This document shows, one piece after another, positions 55,350 to 64,000 of a stretch of DNA of 64,000 nucleotides. A model generated the notes under the pieces. It had not been told where the DNA came from. It did not search any database and saw nothing but the letters and a program-made list of their open reading frames with translations. A program made the position numbers and the translations under genes. Every line of letters begins with the position of its first letter. The stretch's first letter is position 1. Source of the DNA: Dolomedes plantarius (Eukaryota; Arthropoda; Arachnida; Araneae; Dolomedidae); assembly GCA_907164885.2 (NCBI GenBank), contig OU015503.1, forward strand, positions 129,105,618-129,169,617, written 5' to 3'.

Positions 55350-55588
55350 TTTTTGCTCGCAAGCTCAGCCATCATGTTACACAGATTCCTGGAAGGCTTC
55401 ACGCGCATGGCTCCAACCAATAATGATCCTAATCGAGTTATTGAAGTCCATGTGGATGATTATGTTTGCAACACTGTTGTTTGCAGAGATGAGTGTTTAG
55501 TTCTATATCAAACTGTTGAAAATGAAACAAAAAAATTGGATATAGTGCTGCTCATCGATGTCAATCAAACTTCGAACAAAGCATTCAG
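55350..55588 (+). CDS. Internal exon of an unrecognised conserved-looking gene
   Basis: A good acceptor (TTCTAATTTATTTGTAG) and a donor (CAG|GTAATT) bound 239 bp open in one frame from the first base. The 79 residues include MLHRFLEGFTRMAPTNNDPN, RVIEVHVDDYVCNT and LDIVLLIDVNQTSNKAF. The mix of hydrophobic beta-like stretches (RVIEVHV, LDIVLLIDV) with polar turns is protein-like and free of compositional bias, unlike the surrounding frames. I cannot name the family. The exon leaves phase 2. It does not connect in frame directly to the exon at 3,896, so either other exons intervene or this is a different gene. Confidence 0.7.
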
Positions 55589-56329
55589 GTAATTGATTTC
55601 TGTCAATTTTTTATCATAGAAATATTTATGAATTTGACAATGTGACCTTTTGATTCATTATATGTGCATAAATGTGTTTTATCTGAGTAGGTTCCTGTTC
55701 AAAGCCTTTTGTGAATAGAAATGATAAAGTTTTTGTCCCATATCCTGTGCAGGTTTTTTTATGGAGCTAAATTTTACTGTTACAAACTTCATAGGACCTT
55801 TAAAGTCCTTAAGAACTCCTTATTTTCTGTTTCTGTGTTTAAGGGTTCTTAAAAAGTTTTAAAAAGTGCTTACTTTTGCATTCAAGGTCCTTACCTTTTT
55901 ACGTTTACTTTCTGGTTCTTAAAGAGTACTTATTTTTTAGTCAAAATTCAAGAATTTTCAGTTTATGGCTGTCAGTGATTGTCTTATGAAAATAAGGATT
56001 ATTTTTCTCTGTGTCATTGTTGACTAGATGAGAATACTCATATTTTCACTCTCACTCCAAGTATATATATATGTAACAGCTAGTATTTTATATTTTTATT
56101 TATTATTTTGTTTTTCGGTATGGCAACATTAAGTTTTTGTTAGTTCTGATTGATGTAGATGTAATTTTTATTAAAAAATGGTTGTATTTAGAATATGTTC
56201 TTAATTTTTGTAAATAATAAATATTACGTATGGCGCTTGAAAATAATGTAACCTTATTTTGAGAATATAGATTAGTTTTTTGTCAGATTGTGTATGCTGG
56301 CAGACATATATAATTTACTTGTGGTGAGC

Positions 56330-56332
<3 letters not shown>
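55589..56332. other. Probable intron, no further exon identified
   Basis: AT-rich, with repeated 'gttcttaaaaag' phrases near 55,800-55,930 that recur once near 56,850. I found no second exon with both splice signals in the correct phase. Confidence 0.4.

Positions 56333-56371
<39 letters not shown>
56333..56371. repeat. (TA)n microsatellite, left of MITE
   Basis: A pure TA run ends at the MITE boundary. Confidence 0.95.
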
Positions 56372-56373
<2 letters not shown>

Positions 56374-56376
<3 letters not shown>

Positions 56377-56540
56377 TTGGTTCTCTGTTTAACGACTTTC
56401 AAGGGACCGTGAAAAATCGTCCTTAAGTAGAGATCACCCTTTAACAGAATTTGTGAAGAAGTAACATTTCCCATAACGTCAGAGGGGCCTGGACTGGGAA
56501 ATATCATCGTTAAGTAGAGCGTCGTTAAACAGAGAGTCAA

Positions 56541-56543
<3 letters not shown>
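56374..56543. mobile_element. pogo-type MITE (170 bp) inside a (TA)n tract
   Basis: CAGTTGGTTCTCTGTTTAAC and GTTAAACAGAGAGTCAACTG are inverted ends with a few mismatches. TA microsatellite flanks both sides directly (56,333-56,371 and 56,544-56,582). No coding capacity. Confidence 0.85.

Positions 56544-56582
<39 letters not shown>
56544..56582. repeat. (TA)n microsatellite, right of MITE
   Basis: A TA run of about the same length as on the left side of the MITE. Confidence 0.95.
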
Positions 56583-56589
<7 letters not shown>

Positions 56590-57689
56590 CTGGTTTGCTC
56601 CAATTACAGCCTATGACATTTATTACCATTGTCAATTTGTCAAGTTAAAGGCTAAATGCAGGGATAATGAAACAGATTGCAACCTGTAAAATTGATTTTA
56701 AAATATGATTATAAATATTAAGAATTTATTAAGTTTAAATAGAAGTTGTCATAAGGTTGTATAGGATCCTAATACTCAAATATTTTTAAGTGTCTAAACT
56801 TTGAAAGTAAAACACATTTTAAATCATTTCTGTTGTCCTTAAAAAGGCCTTAAGAACTTATTTTTGATATTGGAAGATAAATACGAACCCTGGATTGAAT
56901 TTTTAAAATAGTTTCTTCATTTGTGTTTTGATGGTCTAGATTTTTAAGATTTTTTAACCTAATAAAATTCATGTGATTTTAATATACTGTTTTCTGACAA
57001 CTTTTTTTCTTCAATTCTTAAATGTTGACTTGCTTTTAGAGAACTGATTCATAAATATAGGATATTTATACAAATATTTAAACTTTTTAATTTTTTAAAT
57101 ACTTTATTCAAAATTTTTTACATTAACCCCTTGACTACCAGGCTTAATTTCGCAAGTGAAGGGCTATATACCAGGCTATGCAGTGTAAAATGTTCGTTTC
57201 ATAAATCATTTAAAAACATCTGTGATGTAATAGTGAAGAATTTAAGGTTCTTTAAATAATACAAACAAGTATAAAAGACGTGAACATAGATAACAGTCAA
57301 ATCGCAACTAACGTTTTGATTTTTGAAGCGACTATGCGAATTCATACCCTGCCGCTCCTTTCGCCATCTAGCGGCATCCTTGAAGTAGAATCAAGGTCGT
57401 TACTTTTCATGTCCGACCAGTACCATGCTATATCAGTTGCATATCACTGACCAATCCAGTTCAAATATGCACTCATTACTGTGTAGTGAACAATGTGCAG
57501 GGTGTACGTCCTTGTCGCTGATTAATGAAATGAGAGGATGTACGCTGTGTACGTCCTGGTAATCAAGGGGTTAAGTATTGTAATGTTGTTTACTAGCTAA
57601 TTACCTTGTTAATTGTAGTAGAGTTTTTTTTTTTTAATAGTTCACTGTCATGTGAAGAGCCAAGGTATTTTCATAAATTTCTCATAAGG

Positions 57690-57950
57690 AAAATACCATG
57701 TGGTTGCAGTTTGAAAGGTGAGAAACCACACAAGATATGGAACTGTTCCCATGCTTTTTCTCTTCACAAAAGCAAGGAGCCGGATGATGGCAGAGTGATT
57801 TGGGCACTGGCTTTCGATACCAGATTCTGTGGGTTGGGAGCCACTATTGGCATGGATGTTTGTAGCTGTTCAGAATCAGCTTTAAGCTGTAGGTTCTGGT
57901 CTCATAAGACCTTGTGTAGCAAAAATGACTGTAGCACTCTTAACCAAACC
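57690..57950 (+). repeat. Dispersed repeat, possible Penelope-like tail
   Basis: An open stretch reads SKEPDDGRVIWALAFDTRF and GLGATIGMDVCSCSE. The nucleotide sequence parallels 53,690-53,840. It is followed by a G run at 57,963-57,971. There is no clear host-gene context, so I treat it as repeat-derived. Confidence 0.45.
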
Positions 57951-57984
57951 TCAAAGCAGGAGGGGGGGGGGGAATCCTGAATGG

Positions 57985-58920
57985 GTTGAAATATAACAGT
58001 ATGCAGCACAGAAACATTCTGATGTAAGAATTTTTATAAAGAAAAATCAGCTGCCCAAAGATTAGTGGAATCAAATTAGAAAGATAACATTTAAGGAAAA
58101 GGGGAAATTCTGCCAATTAGCTCTTTGCAAACATATTCATAACATGGACTTCGGAAATTATATCCTATTCTGACTGGTTGTGCTAATGATGATTTTTTTC
58201 TATACTGTAATCCTAGTTTGACTAGGATTTATAGTGAATTTATTAGGTATACCAGGAAAACCCGCATATTGAAGACATTCATTGGAATTTGATGACATGA
58301 TGTTCATCATAAAGTTTTATTGACTGTAACTGTTTCAGATATAATTTTCTGGTTCAATGTTAGGAAACAGGACTATGCAAATCTGTTAAACTTGTGTGAT
58401 ATGGTATATTAGCATATGCAGGGAGGGGACTGGTATGGGATTTATTTTTTCACCATTGCTGATCTTATTTTTAGACTGCAATTATATTATGTGTTGTAAA
58501 TAGTTTTTAACAAATAAAGCTTTATTTCAAAATGTTGTTTTATTTCAACTAATAAACTCTGAAAGTATCAGTATTCTCCCATTTTTTTTATCATTGAGTG
58601 AGATTGGATGATTATCTATGTTGAATGATTAGTTAATGGACACCACTCAGAATTGCAAAACTTTGGTCGGCATTTCGTATTCATTTTTAACCTTCGGTCC
58701 GCCAGTTAACAAAATATAGCCTCTTGGGTATATTTTTACATGCACTCATTTCAGTATAATGGTTGGACATGTCTGTTTGAGAGAAAATTGAGCAGTCGGT
58801 GGTTTTTTTGGTTAGCTTTTAGTGTAATTTCAGAGTAAAAAGTCATCCTAAGATATTGTTTTTAGTTATATAAATTCTGATTGCCTCTACAATTCCATAG
58901 AATATATATTGTATGCATAT
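57985..58920. other. No gene recognised
   Basis: AT-rich. An AATAAA hexamer lies near 58,512 in 'aacaaataaagctttatttc', which could be a polyadenylation signal for an upstream plus-strand gene, but no terminal exon is visible before it. Confidence 0.35.
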
Positions 58921-58927
58921 ACACACA

Positions 58928-59036
<109 letters not shown>

Positions 59037-59099
59037 GAATAAGATGAAAGAGAAAACCAGTAATAGCTCTAAAGCTACTTGCAGCCAGGAACAACCAAC

Positions 59100-60062
59100 A
59101 TGTAAAGAAAAGTATGAATAAGGTTTTTGACAGCATTTCTTCATCAGCGGTGTCAATACTGTCTAAAAACCAATGGATTGTTTCTGATGAGTATGATCTA
59201 TTAAATAAACACACTCAGACACCGTACAATCCATTATTAACAGAAGAATTGAATAATAAATGAATTAAGTTTGAATAAAAGTACTTAACCAAAGAACACC
59301 AAGCCTGGCGCTAGTCAGAGTGGAAGTTAAGAACTTGTAACCGCAAGATGACTGACGTCATATAACTTGCAACCATTGAGGTAGTGGATACTCAGTTACA
59401 GACTTACTTAGGTTACCATATTTTAAGACTATTATTCCTTTATTTATTTAGTTTTTATTATTGTTACTACTATGAGTTAATTATTTTTTTATTTTTCTTA
59501 TGATTTTTATTTTTGTTTTTAGTAGTTATTATTTTTATTTTAACCTATTGTTATGTTTAACTTATTAATGCAACAGAACAAACTATTCATTAAAACAAAA
59601 ACAACCAATTATGTTTTTGGATAGACTTACTGGGTAATTATTACGAGTTAGCACAGCTTTCAAGTCTATAATATGCTTAATCCTATTGTCTTTAGAGCAT
59701 AGCCTATTTATACGAACTAACTGATTTACAATAATGTTATTAAAAACAGATTTATGTAAACAGGTTAGATAATTTTGAAATTTAACAATATTAAAATTAT
59801 AGTCAGATCTTTTGTCGTATAAGTCATAAGTAAATTTATTGTTAGTACTTAATTTAATATTAATATCTAGAAAGTTTACATTAATATTATCATGGCTACT
59901 TTTAATTAGTTCCAAATTAGGATGGTAAAAATTTAAGTCTATAGGGTTATTACTTTTATTTATTACTATTATATCATCTATATATCTAAATATATTGTAA
60001 TTGCTATTTTCTATATTATTAATTTCAAAATAATATAAGTATAAATTAGCTAAGAACGGAGT
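59100..60062 (-). mobile_element. Penelope-like retroelement fragment with RT palm
   Basis: Minus strand from 60,062: TPFLANLYLYYFEIN, then NIFRYIDDIIVINKSN (YIDD catalytic box of reverse transcriptase), NLELIKSSHDNINVNFLDI, TYDLYDKRSDYNFNIVKF and VFNNIIVNQLVRINRLCS. The order FLANLYL-YIDD-NFLD-YDKR..F-QL.R is that of Penelope-like and related RTs of aquatic and arthropod genomes. Upstream RT motifs are cut off by a stop at 60,064. The tail near 59,190-59,105 (IDTADEEMLSKTLF) fits the conserved 'gatgaagaaatgctgtc' phrase downstream in such elements. A 5'-truncated, inactive copy. Confidence 0.75.
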
Positions 60063-60239
60063 TCAATTTACGATTTGATACTTTTTTCTGCAAACATTTT
60101 TTTTTAAAATTTGCATTTAATCCAGGGAAAATATACCTTCTTTTCAATTTCTAAATCAGTCTTTTTCTTCACCCCTTTTCTCTCCCTTTTCTATCGTAAC
60201 ATTTGCATTTTACTAAGCCACAAATCAGTTTCGATCAAC

Positions 60240-60240
<1 letters not shown>

Positions 60241-60300
<60 letters not shown>
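60241..60300. repeat. (TA)n microsatellite, about 30 units
   Basis: Pure TA run about 20 bp left of the pogo-type element at 60,322. Confidence 0.95.
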
Positions 60301-60305
<5 letters not shown>

Positions 60306-60321
60306 AAATTTTATACATGTA

Positions 60322-61723
60322 CAATAGACGCTCGTTAATTCGAACTCGGTTAATTCGAACTAATCCAAAGGCCCCAAAAAAACTTGTATTGGAGTTAATG
60401 TTAAAAATATCTCATTAATTCGAACTAAATTTTTATCAATACGGTTAATTCGAACTAAAAATTTGACAAAAATATTTCCTTTTTCCTCAATTAACGGAGA
60501 AAATACACGCTGTATTTCTTATTTTGTGTGTCAAAATCCCCTGTATTTTTTTTTCTATGTAAAGAGGCACATTCCCGCATTCTTAGACTATTGCATTTCC
60601 GCGAAACGTTAGTGGCTATTGTCCTTATCAGTGGTTAACGGACAAAGCGATTTTCCGTTATTTGTATCGATTTTCTTACAATTTCAGAAAAACCCGTCTT
60701 TACTACAGATTCTAGGGAGCTGCGTCAGTTATGCCTGCAGTGCAGACAAGTTAATGTGATCTAGTTTTTCTTCCTTAGTGTGTGATGTCAAAGTGTACGC
60801 GTGGAAAGCACAAAACCCTAATTTTGGAGACAACGGTAGAAATTTTAAAGAGAGTAGAGAATAGCGAATGTAAAACAAAGTTAGCAGCTGACTATGGAAT
60901 TAAAAAAAAATATATATATATCTTGTCAACTTATTTCAAAAACAAGGAGTCAATTTTAGATTCATGGGAAAAATCAAAATTTGCTAGAGGAAGGAAACGC
61001 ATGAGAAATGCATCCCAAGAATATCTAGAAAAAGCTCTACTGCTATGGTTCCAGGATGTTAGATCTCGAAATTTTCCGATAAATGGACCCCTAGTGCTGA
61101 CGAAGGCTGATGAATTGGCAAGTCGAATGGGTATTGAAGATTTTGAATGCAGTGATGGATGACTTTCTCGATTTAAGTCAAGACACAATATTTCTTATCA
61201 AACTGTATGTGGCCAAAGCTCTGATGTAAACGAAGACGTATGCACTAATTTCGGTAGGAAACTGCCAGGGCTTTTCTCTACTTACCTGCCAAAAGATATT
61301 TTTAATGCGGCCATAATGGACTCTATTAAAACTCTGAAAGCATTTATTCAGATGGAACCTTCCTCTGAAAATGAATTGAAATGTTTACTTCAAATCGAGA
61401 AGTTGGCTGAACAATGTAGGCATCATAAACAAAACCAAACATCCACTTTACAGTTTGTCCCCAAAGTGTAATTCGTATTTTTAATTAAAGTTTACTTTCT
61501 ACTGCATATCTTCTGCATCATTTTATGATTAAGGCAAGTCTGTATTGCTTTTTAATATGTTAATTTTAGATAACATAGTATAATATATTTTCTGGGGTTT
61601 TACATACTAGGAGATTTTTCTTCTTCAGTGATACACTTTTAAAGTTATATATTTTCTCTTAACATCGGATAATTCGAACTTTTTTCCGAGAACCTTTGAA
61701 TTCGAATTAACGAGCGTCCACTG
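60322..61723 (+). mobile_element. pogo/Tigger deletion derivative (1.4 kb)
   Basis: CAATAGACGCTCGTTAATTC and GAATTAACGAGCGTCCACTG are inverted ends flanked by TA. The phrase 'ttaattcgaact' recurs three or four times inside each end. The interior encodes the transposase start and end but not its catalytic middle. Confidence 0.88.
60782..61470 (+). pseudogene. Tigger transposase pseudogene lacking the DDE core
   Basis: Near 60,787 the frame starts MSKCTRGKHKTL, then TVEILKRVENSECKTKLAAD and YGIKKKYIYILSTYFKNKES, the psq-type helix-turn-helix. The CENP-B-type second DNA-binding domain follows (LEKALLLWFQDVRSRNFPIN, LTKADELASRMGIEDFECSD), where TGA replaces the usual Trp near 61,160. The frame resumes LSRFKSRHNISYQTV. 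After KLPGLFSTYLPKDIFNA it jumps to the C-terminal segment (MDSIKTLKAFIQMEPSSENE ... LQFVPKV, stop near 61,470). The catalytic Asp triad, about 200 residues, is missing. The bipartite DNA-binding domain is the best-preserved part. Confidence 0.85.
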
Positions 61724-61852
61724 TATATATAAAAAGTTCTGACTAAAAACCAAGACATAAAGGAAAACCAGAAATAAACATTTTAATGATGTTTCTTTGT
61801 CAAAAGACTATTTCATGTGCAAATATGTATGTATACTGATACATACACACAT

Positions 61853-61857
<5 letters not shown>

Positions 61858-61883
<26 letters not shown>
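61858..61883. repeat. (CA)n(TA)n microsatellite
   Basis: A short CA run continues into TA. Confidence 0.9.
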
Positions 61884-62041
61884 ATGTATGTATGTCGATG
61901 GTGTTTGCCAATGCAGGGCACTTCTCATTGAAGACATTCACACTTTATCCATGAGAATTGTTGGTTACTTTCAGTGGAGGCACGAAATAAGTGAACCAAC
62001 ACCTCGCACAGTGTGTGAATAGACAATACATACATGTATTT

Positions 62042-62205
62042 CTGTGGCGTAGCGAGCATAACTGGTGCCCGGGGGATACCTTTTTGGCACCTTCCCCCCC
62101 CCCCCCAAAAAAAAATAGTAATATAATATATATAGACCCTATATTGGTGCCCCTCTGCGAGTGACGCCCAGGGCATGATAGACCCCCCCCCTCGCTACGC
62201 CACTG
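62042..62205. mobile_element. hAT-type MITE (164 bp) with perfect TSD
   Basis: CTGTGGCGTAGCGAG and CTCGCTACGCCACTG are inverted ends with one mismatch at the second base. ATGTATTT stands on both sides (62,034-62,041 and 62,206-62,213). The interior contains a C14 run and an A run. No coding capacity. Confidence 0.88.
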
Positions 62206-62212
62206 ATGTATT

Positions 62213-62215
<3 letters not shown>

Positions 62216-62278
<63 letters not shown>

Positions 62279-62293
62279 CACACACACACACAT
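62216..62293. repeat. (TA)n(CA)n microsatellite
   Basis: About 28 TA units followed by CATACACACACACA. Confidence 0.95.
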
Positions 62294-62470
62294 ATCTGTA
62301 TACTTATATTAATATACAAACAAAGGATGGGCAGCCCACTCTCTGTTGGTAGATCTTTTTTTCTGTTTGTCTTTTTATAAAAGAATTTTGAAAGATTAGC
62401 TAAAAAAATTAACTATTATATAAAAATTATCGGATATCTGTTAAAAAAAACTATGGATTTGAGCCATTCC

Positions 62471-62494
62471 CCCCCCCCCCCCCCAAAAAAAAAA
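62471..62494. repeat. Poly-C/poly-A tract
   Basis: About 14 C followed by 10 A in the gap before the Tc1 element. Confidence 0.9.
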
Positions 62495-62606
62495 GAAAAA
62501 GTGGCATATTTTTTTTAAATACCCTATAATTTTCTAATAGTATACCTAATACTAAATGAGTTTAAATTTAAAATGAGAGGATGTTTATTTCTTTTATATA
62601 TATACA

Positions 62607-63724
62607 CAATCCAGTCACATTAATGTGACCACCTGTCAAAATCCAGAATAAGCACCTTTCGCAGAGCGGACCGCTGCGAGATGTGCAGGAAGAGAGTCAA
62701 TTGGGTTCCTGAAGGTGTTCACGCCAACTCGTGCCGTGGCCAGCTGCGCTAGGTTACGCGAGTGAGGATCCATGGTGCGAACAACCCGATCGAGGTGGTC
62801 CCACAGATTCTCGATTGGGTTCGAGTCCGGGGAATTTGCTGACCAAGGGAGTACGGTAAACTCATCCCGGTGCTCTTCGAACCACGCAAGGACACTGCGA
62901 GCTTTGACACGTCGCATTGTCCTGCTGGTAGATGCCATCATCCTGAGGAAGAAAAATTCGCATGGAGGGGTGAACATGGTCCGCAAGGATAAATGCATAC
63001 TTGTGTCGATCCATCGTGCCTTCCACAATGATGAGTGAACCCAGAGAATACCACGAAAACATTCCCCAGACCATAATGCTCCCTCCTCCAGCTTGGACCC
63101 TTCCGGCAGTTGTTGCAGGGTGTTTGCTTTCAGAAGTGTCACGCCGTATACGCCAACGTTCATCTGACCGATGGAGCATAAAACGTGATTCATCGGAAAA
63201 AACCACCTGTCAGCACACAGTGGAAGTCCAGTTGCGGTACTGGCGTGCAAATTCCATCCTTCGTCGCCGATGAACAGCAATCAGCATAGGGGCATTAACC
63301 AGACGTCTGCGGAGGCCCATACGCAGCAACGTTCGCTGAACCGTCGTTGTGGAGACACTGTTGGTAGCCCCTTGGTTCATCTGGACGGTCAGTTGCTCCA
63401 CGGTTGCACGTCTATTCGCCCGAACGCGTCTCCGCAGCCGTCGTTCACCACATTTGCCACGTCGCTGATTTTGGATAGTGCCATTTTGCCATGCACGGTA
63501 TACTTTTACCACGGCGGCCCGCGAACAGTTTACAAAATTAGCTGTTTCGGAAATGTTTCCACCCTCGGCCCGAAAGCCAATGATCATGCCCTTTTGGACG
63601 TCAGATAAATCGCTCCGTTTCTGCATGACTGCAAGAGCTGAAATGTTTTCCAAATGCCTACAACACACTTTATATATCCACCAAATTTGCTGATGACACG
63701 TGCCACATTAATACTTTACACACA
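62607..63724 (-). mobile_element. Tc1-type transposon (second family), minus orientation
   Basis: The left end 'cagtcacattaatgtgacca' and the right end, in reverse, 'aaagtattaatgtggcacg' share the CATTAATGTG core. TA-rich sequence flanks both. The body holds one transposase gene on the minus strand. It is the same family as 23,560-24,640 and better preserved. Confidence 0.8.
62636..63668 (-). pseudogene. Tc1-family transposase pseudogene, frameshifted
   Basis: Minus strand from about 63,668: MQKRSDLSDVQKGMIIGFRA, NISETANFVNCSRAAVVKVY, RAWQNGTIQNQRRGKCGERR (paired helix-turn-helix part), TTTVQRTLLRMGLRRRLVNA; a frameshift near 63,215; then VFSDESRFMLHRSDERWRI (first Asp), GGGSIMVWGMFSWYSLGSLI, DDGIYQQDNATC (second Asp); another frameshift near 62,915; then LAWFEEHRDEFTVLPW and SPDSNPIENLWDHLDRVV (Glu), ending RSAKGAYSGF. 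All three catalytic residues survive. Two frameshifts, and possibly others, inactivate it. Confidence 0.88.
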
Positions 63725-64000
63725 CATATTAGGCCCAGGCCTAATGGAAAATCAGGGCCTGCGCATCTGTGCGTGTTTGTCTGACTGAAAGTAGCATACC
63801 TTCCCTTGTAATGCAAATATTTGACCTCTGATTAGTGTTTTGAAATTAGCATTAAATTTCCTTTCGTTTGATATATATATATATATATATGTCACTGCAC
63901 TGCATATAGTGTAACAGTTTTTATAAGCATTCAAAGTTGAATTTTTATGTAATTCAGTTACTACGGAAAACCTTGTGGTGGAAATTCATTCCATTCTTTG
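63725..64000. other. No gene recognised; short (TA)n at 63,870-63,890
   Basis: AT-rich end of the window without recognisable coding or repeat structure apart from the microsatellite. Confidence 0.5.

Noticed and set aside
2338..55588. One giant gene joining the exons at 2.34, 3.90 and 55.35 kb
   Set aside because: The 3,896-3,929 exon leaves phase 1 and the 55,350 exon is open only from phase 0; a direct join gives an early stop. Unseen exons could connect them but nothing supports that.
57606..57980. Plus-strand frame of 124 codons as a terminal exon
   Set aside because: Most of it parallels the repeat at 53.7 kb, so it is better explained as retroelement-derived.

Overview
This is a repeat-rich, AT-rich nuclear DNA window from a eukaryote, most likely an arthropod. 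The host genes have introns with GT/AG borders. (TA)n microsatellites occur every few kilobases. The mobile elements are of metazoan types: Tc1/mariner, pogo, hAT, PIF/Harbinger, Penelope-like, a LINE with an RNase H tail, and Ty3/gypsy. A Tc1 transposase and the LINE tail resemble copies I associate with arachnid genomes, and WAP-domain proteins are common in both chelicerates and crustaceans. Chelicerate is therefore a guess, not a conclusion. There is no prokaryotic-style gene organisation.

Host genes are few. (1) Two small plus-strand exons of an unrecognised gene lie at 2.34 and 3.90 kb. (2) A secreted WAP-domain protein lies on the minus strand. Its signal-peptide exon is at 26.4-26.6 kb, followed by a 7.6 kb intron full of transposons. 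A very long second exon (18.78 down to 14.77 kb) encodes one WAP domain and then about twenty copies of a 56-residue repeat. (3) A GC-rich class A GPCR has its coding sequence in one exon at 32.64-33.60 kb. Its last 174 bp are repeated three more times in tandem after the stop codon. (4) One plus-strand exon of an unrecognised gene lies at 55.35 kb.

The rest is mobile DNA. From the left: a 1.5 kb element with a perfect 8-bp duplication (0.8-2.3 kb); a series of pogo-type MITEs and microsatellites (4-8 kb); a PIF/Harbinger element at 9.9-13.0 kb split by a Tc1 element and followed by a hAT remnant; the WAP gene; an intron containing MITEs, minisatellites and a second Tc1 family; a mariner inverted on itself beside a 100-N assembly gap (27.1-27.8 kb); pogo remnants; the GPCR; a SINE and LINE tail (34-36.5 kb); a compound fold-back (37.6-38.0 kb); a pogo derivative (40.3-41.2 kb); a gypsy remnant hit by a hAT MITE (41.3-42.8 kb); a nearly complete ZMYM/TTF-type hAT transposon (43.0-46.25 kb); a 2.5 kb element with about 230-bp inverted repeats and an unfamiliar transposase-like protein (47.9-50.4 kb); more dispersed repeats; a Penelope-like RT fragment (59.1-60.1 kb); a pogo deletion derivative (60.3-61.7 kb); and a Tc1 copy (62.6-63.7 kb).

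The best candidates for something undescribed are the 47.9-50.4 kb element, the WAP/56-residue-repeat protein, and the tandem amplification of the GPCR tail.
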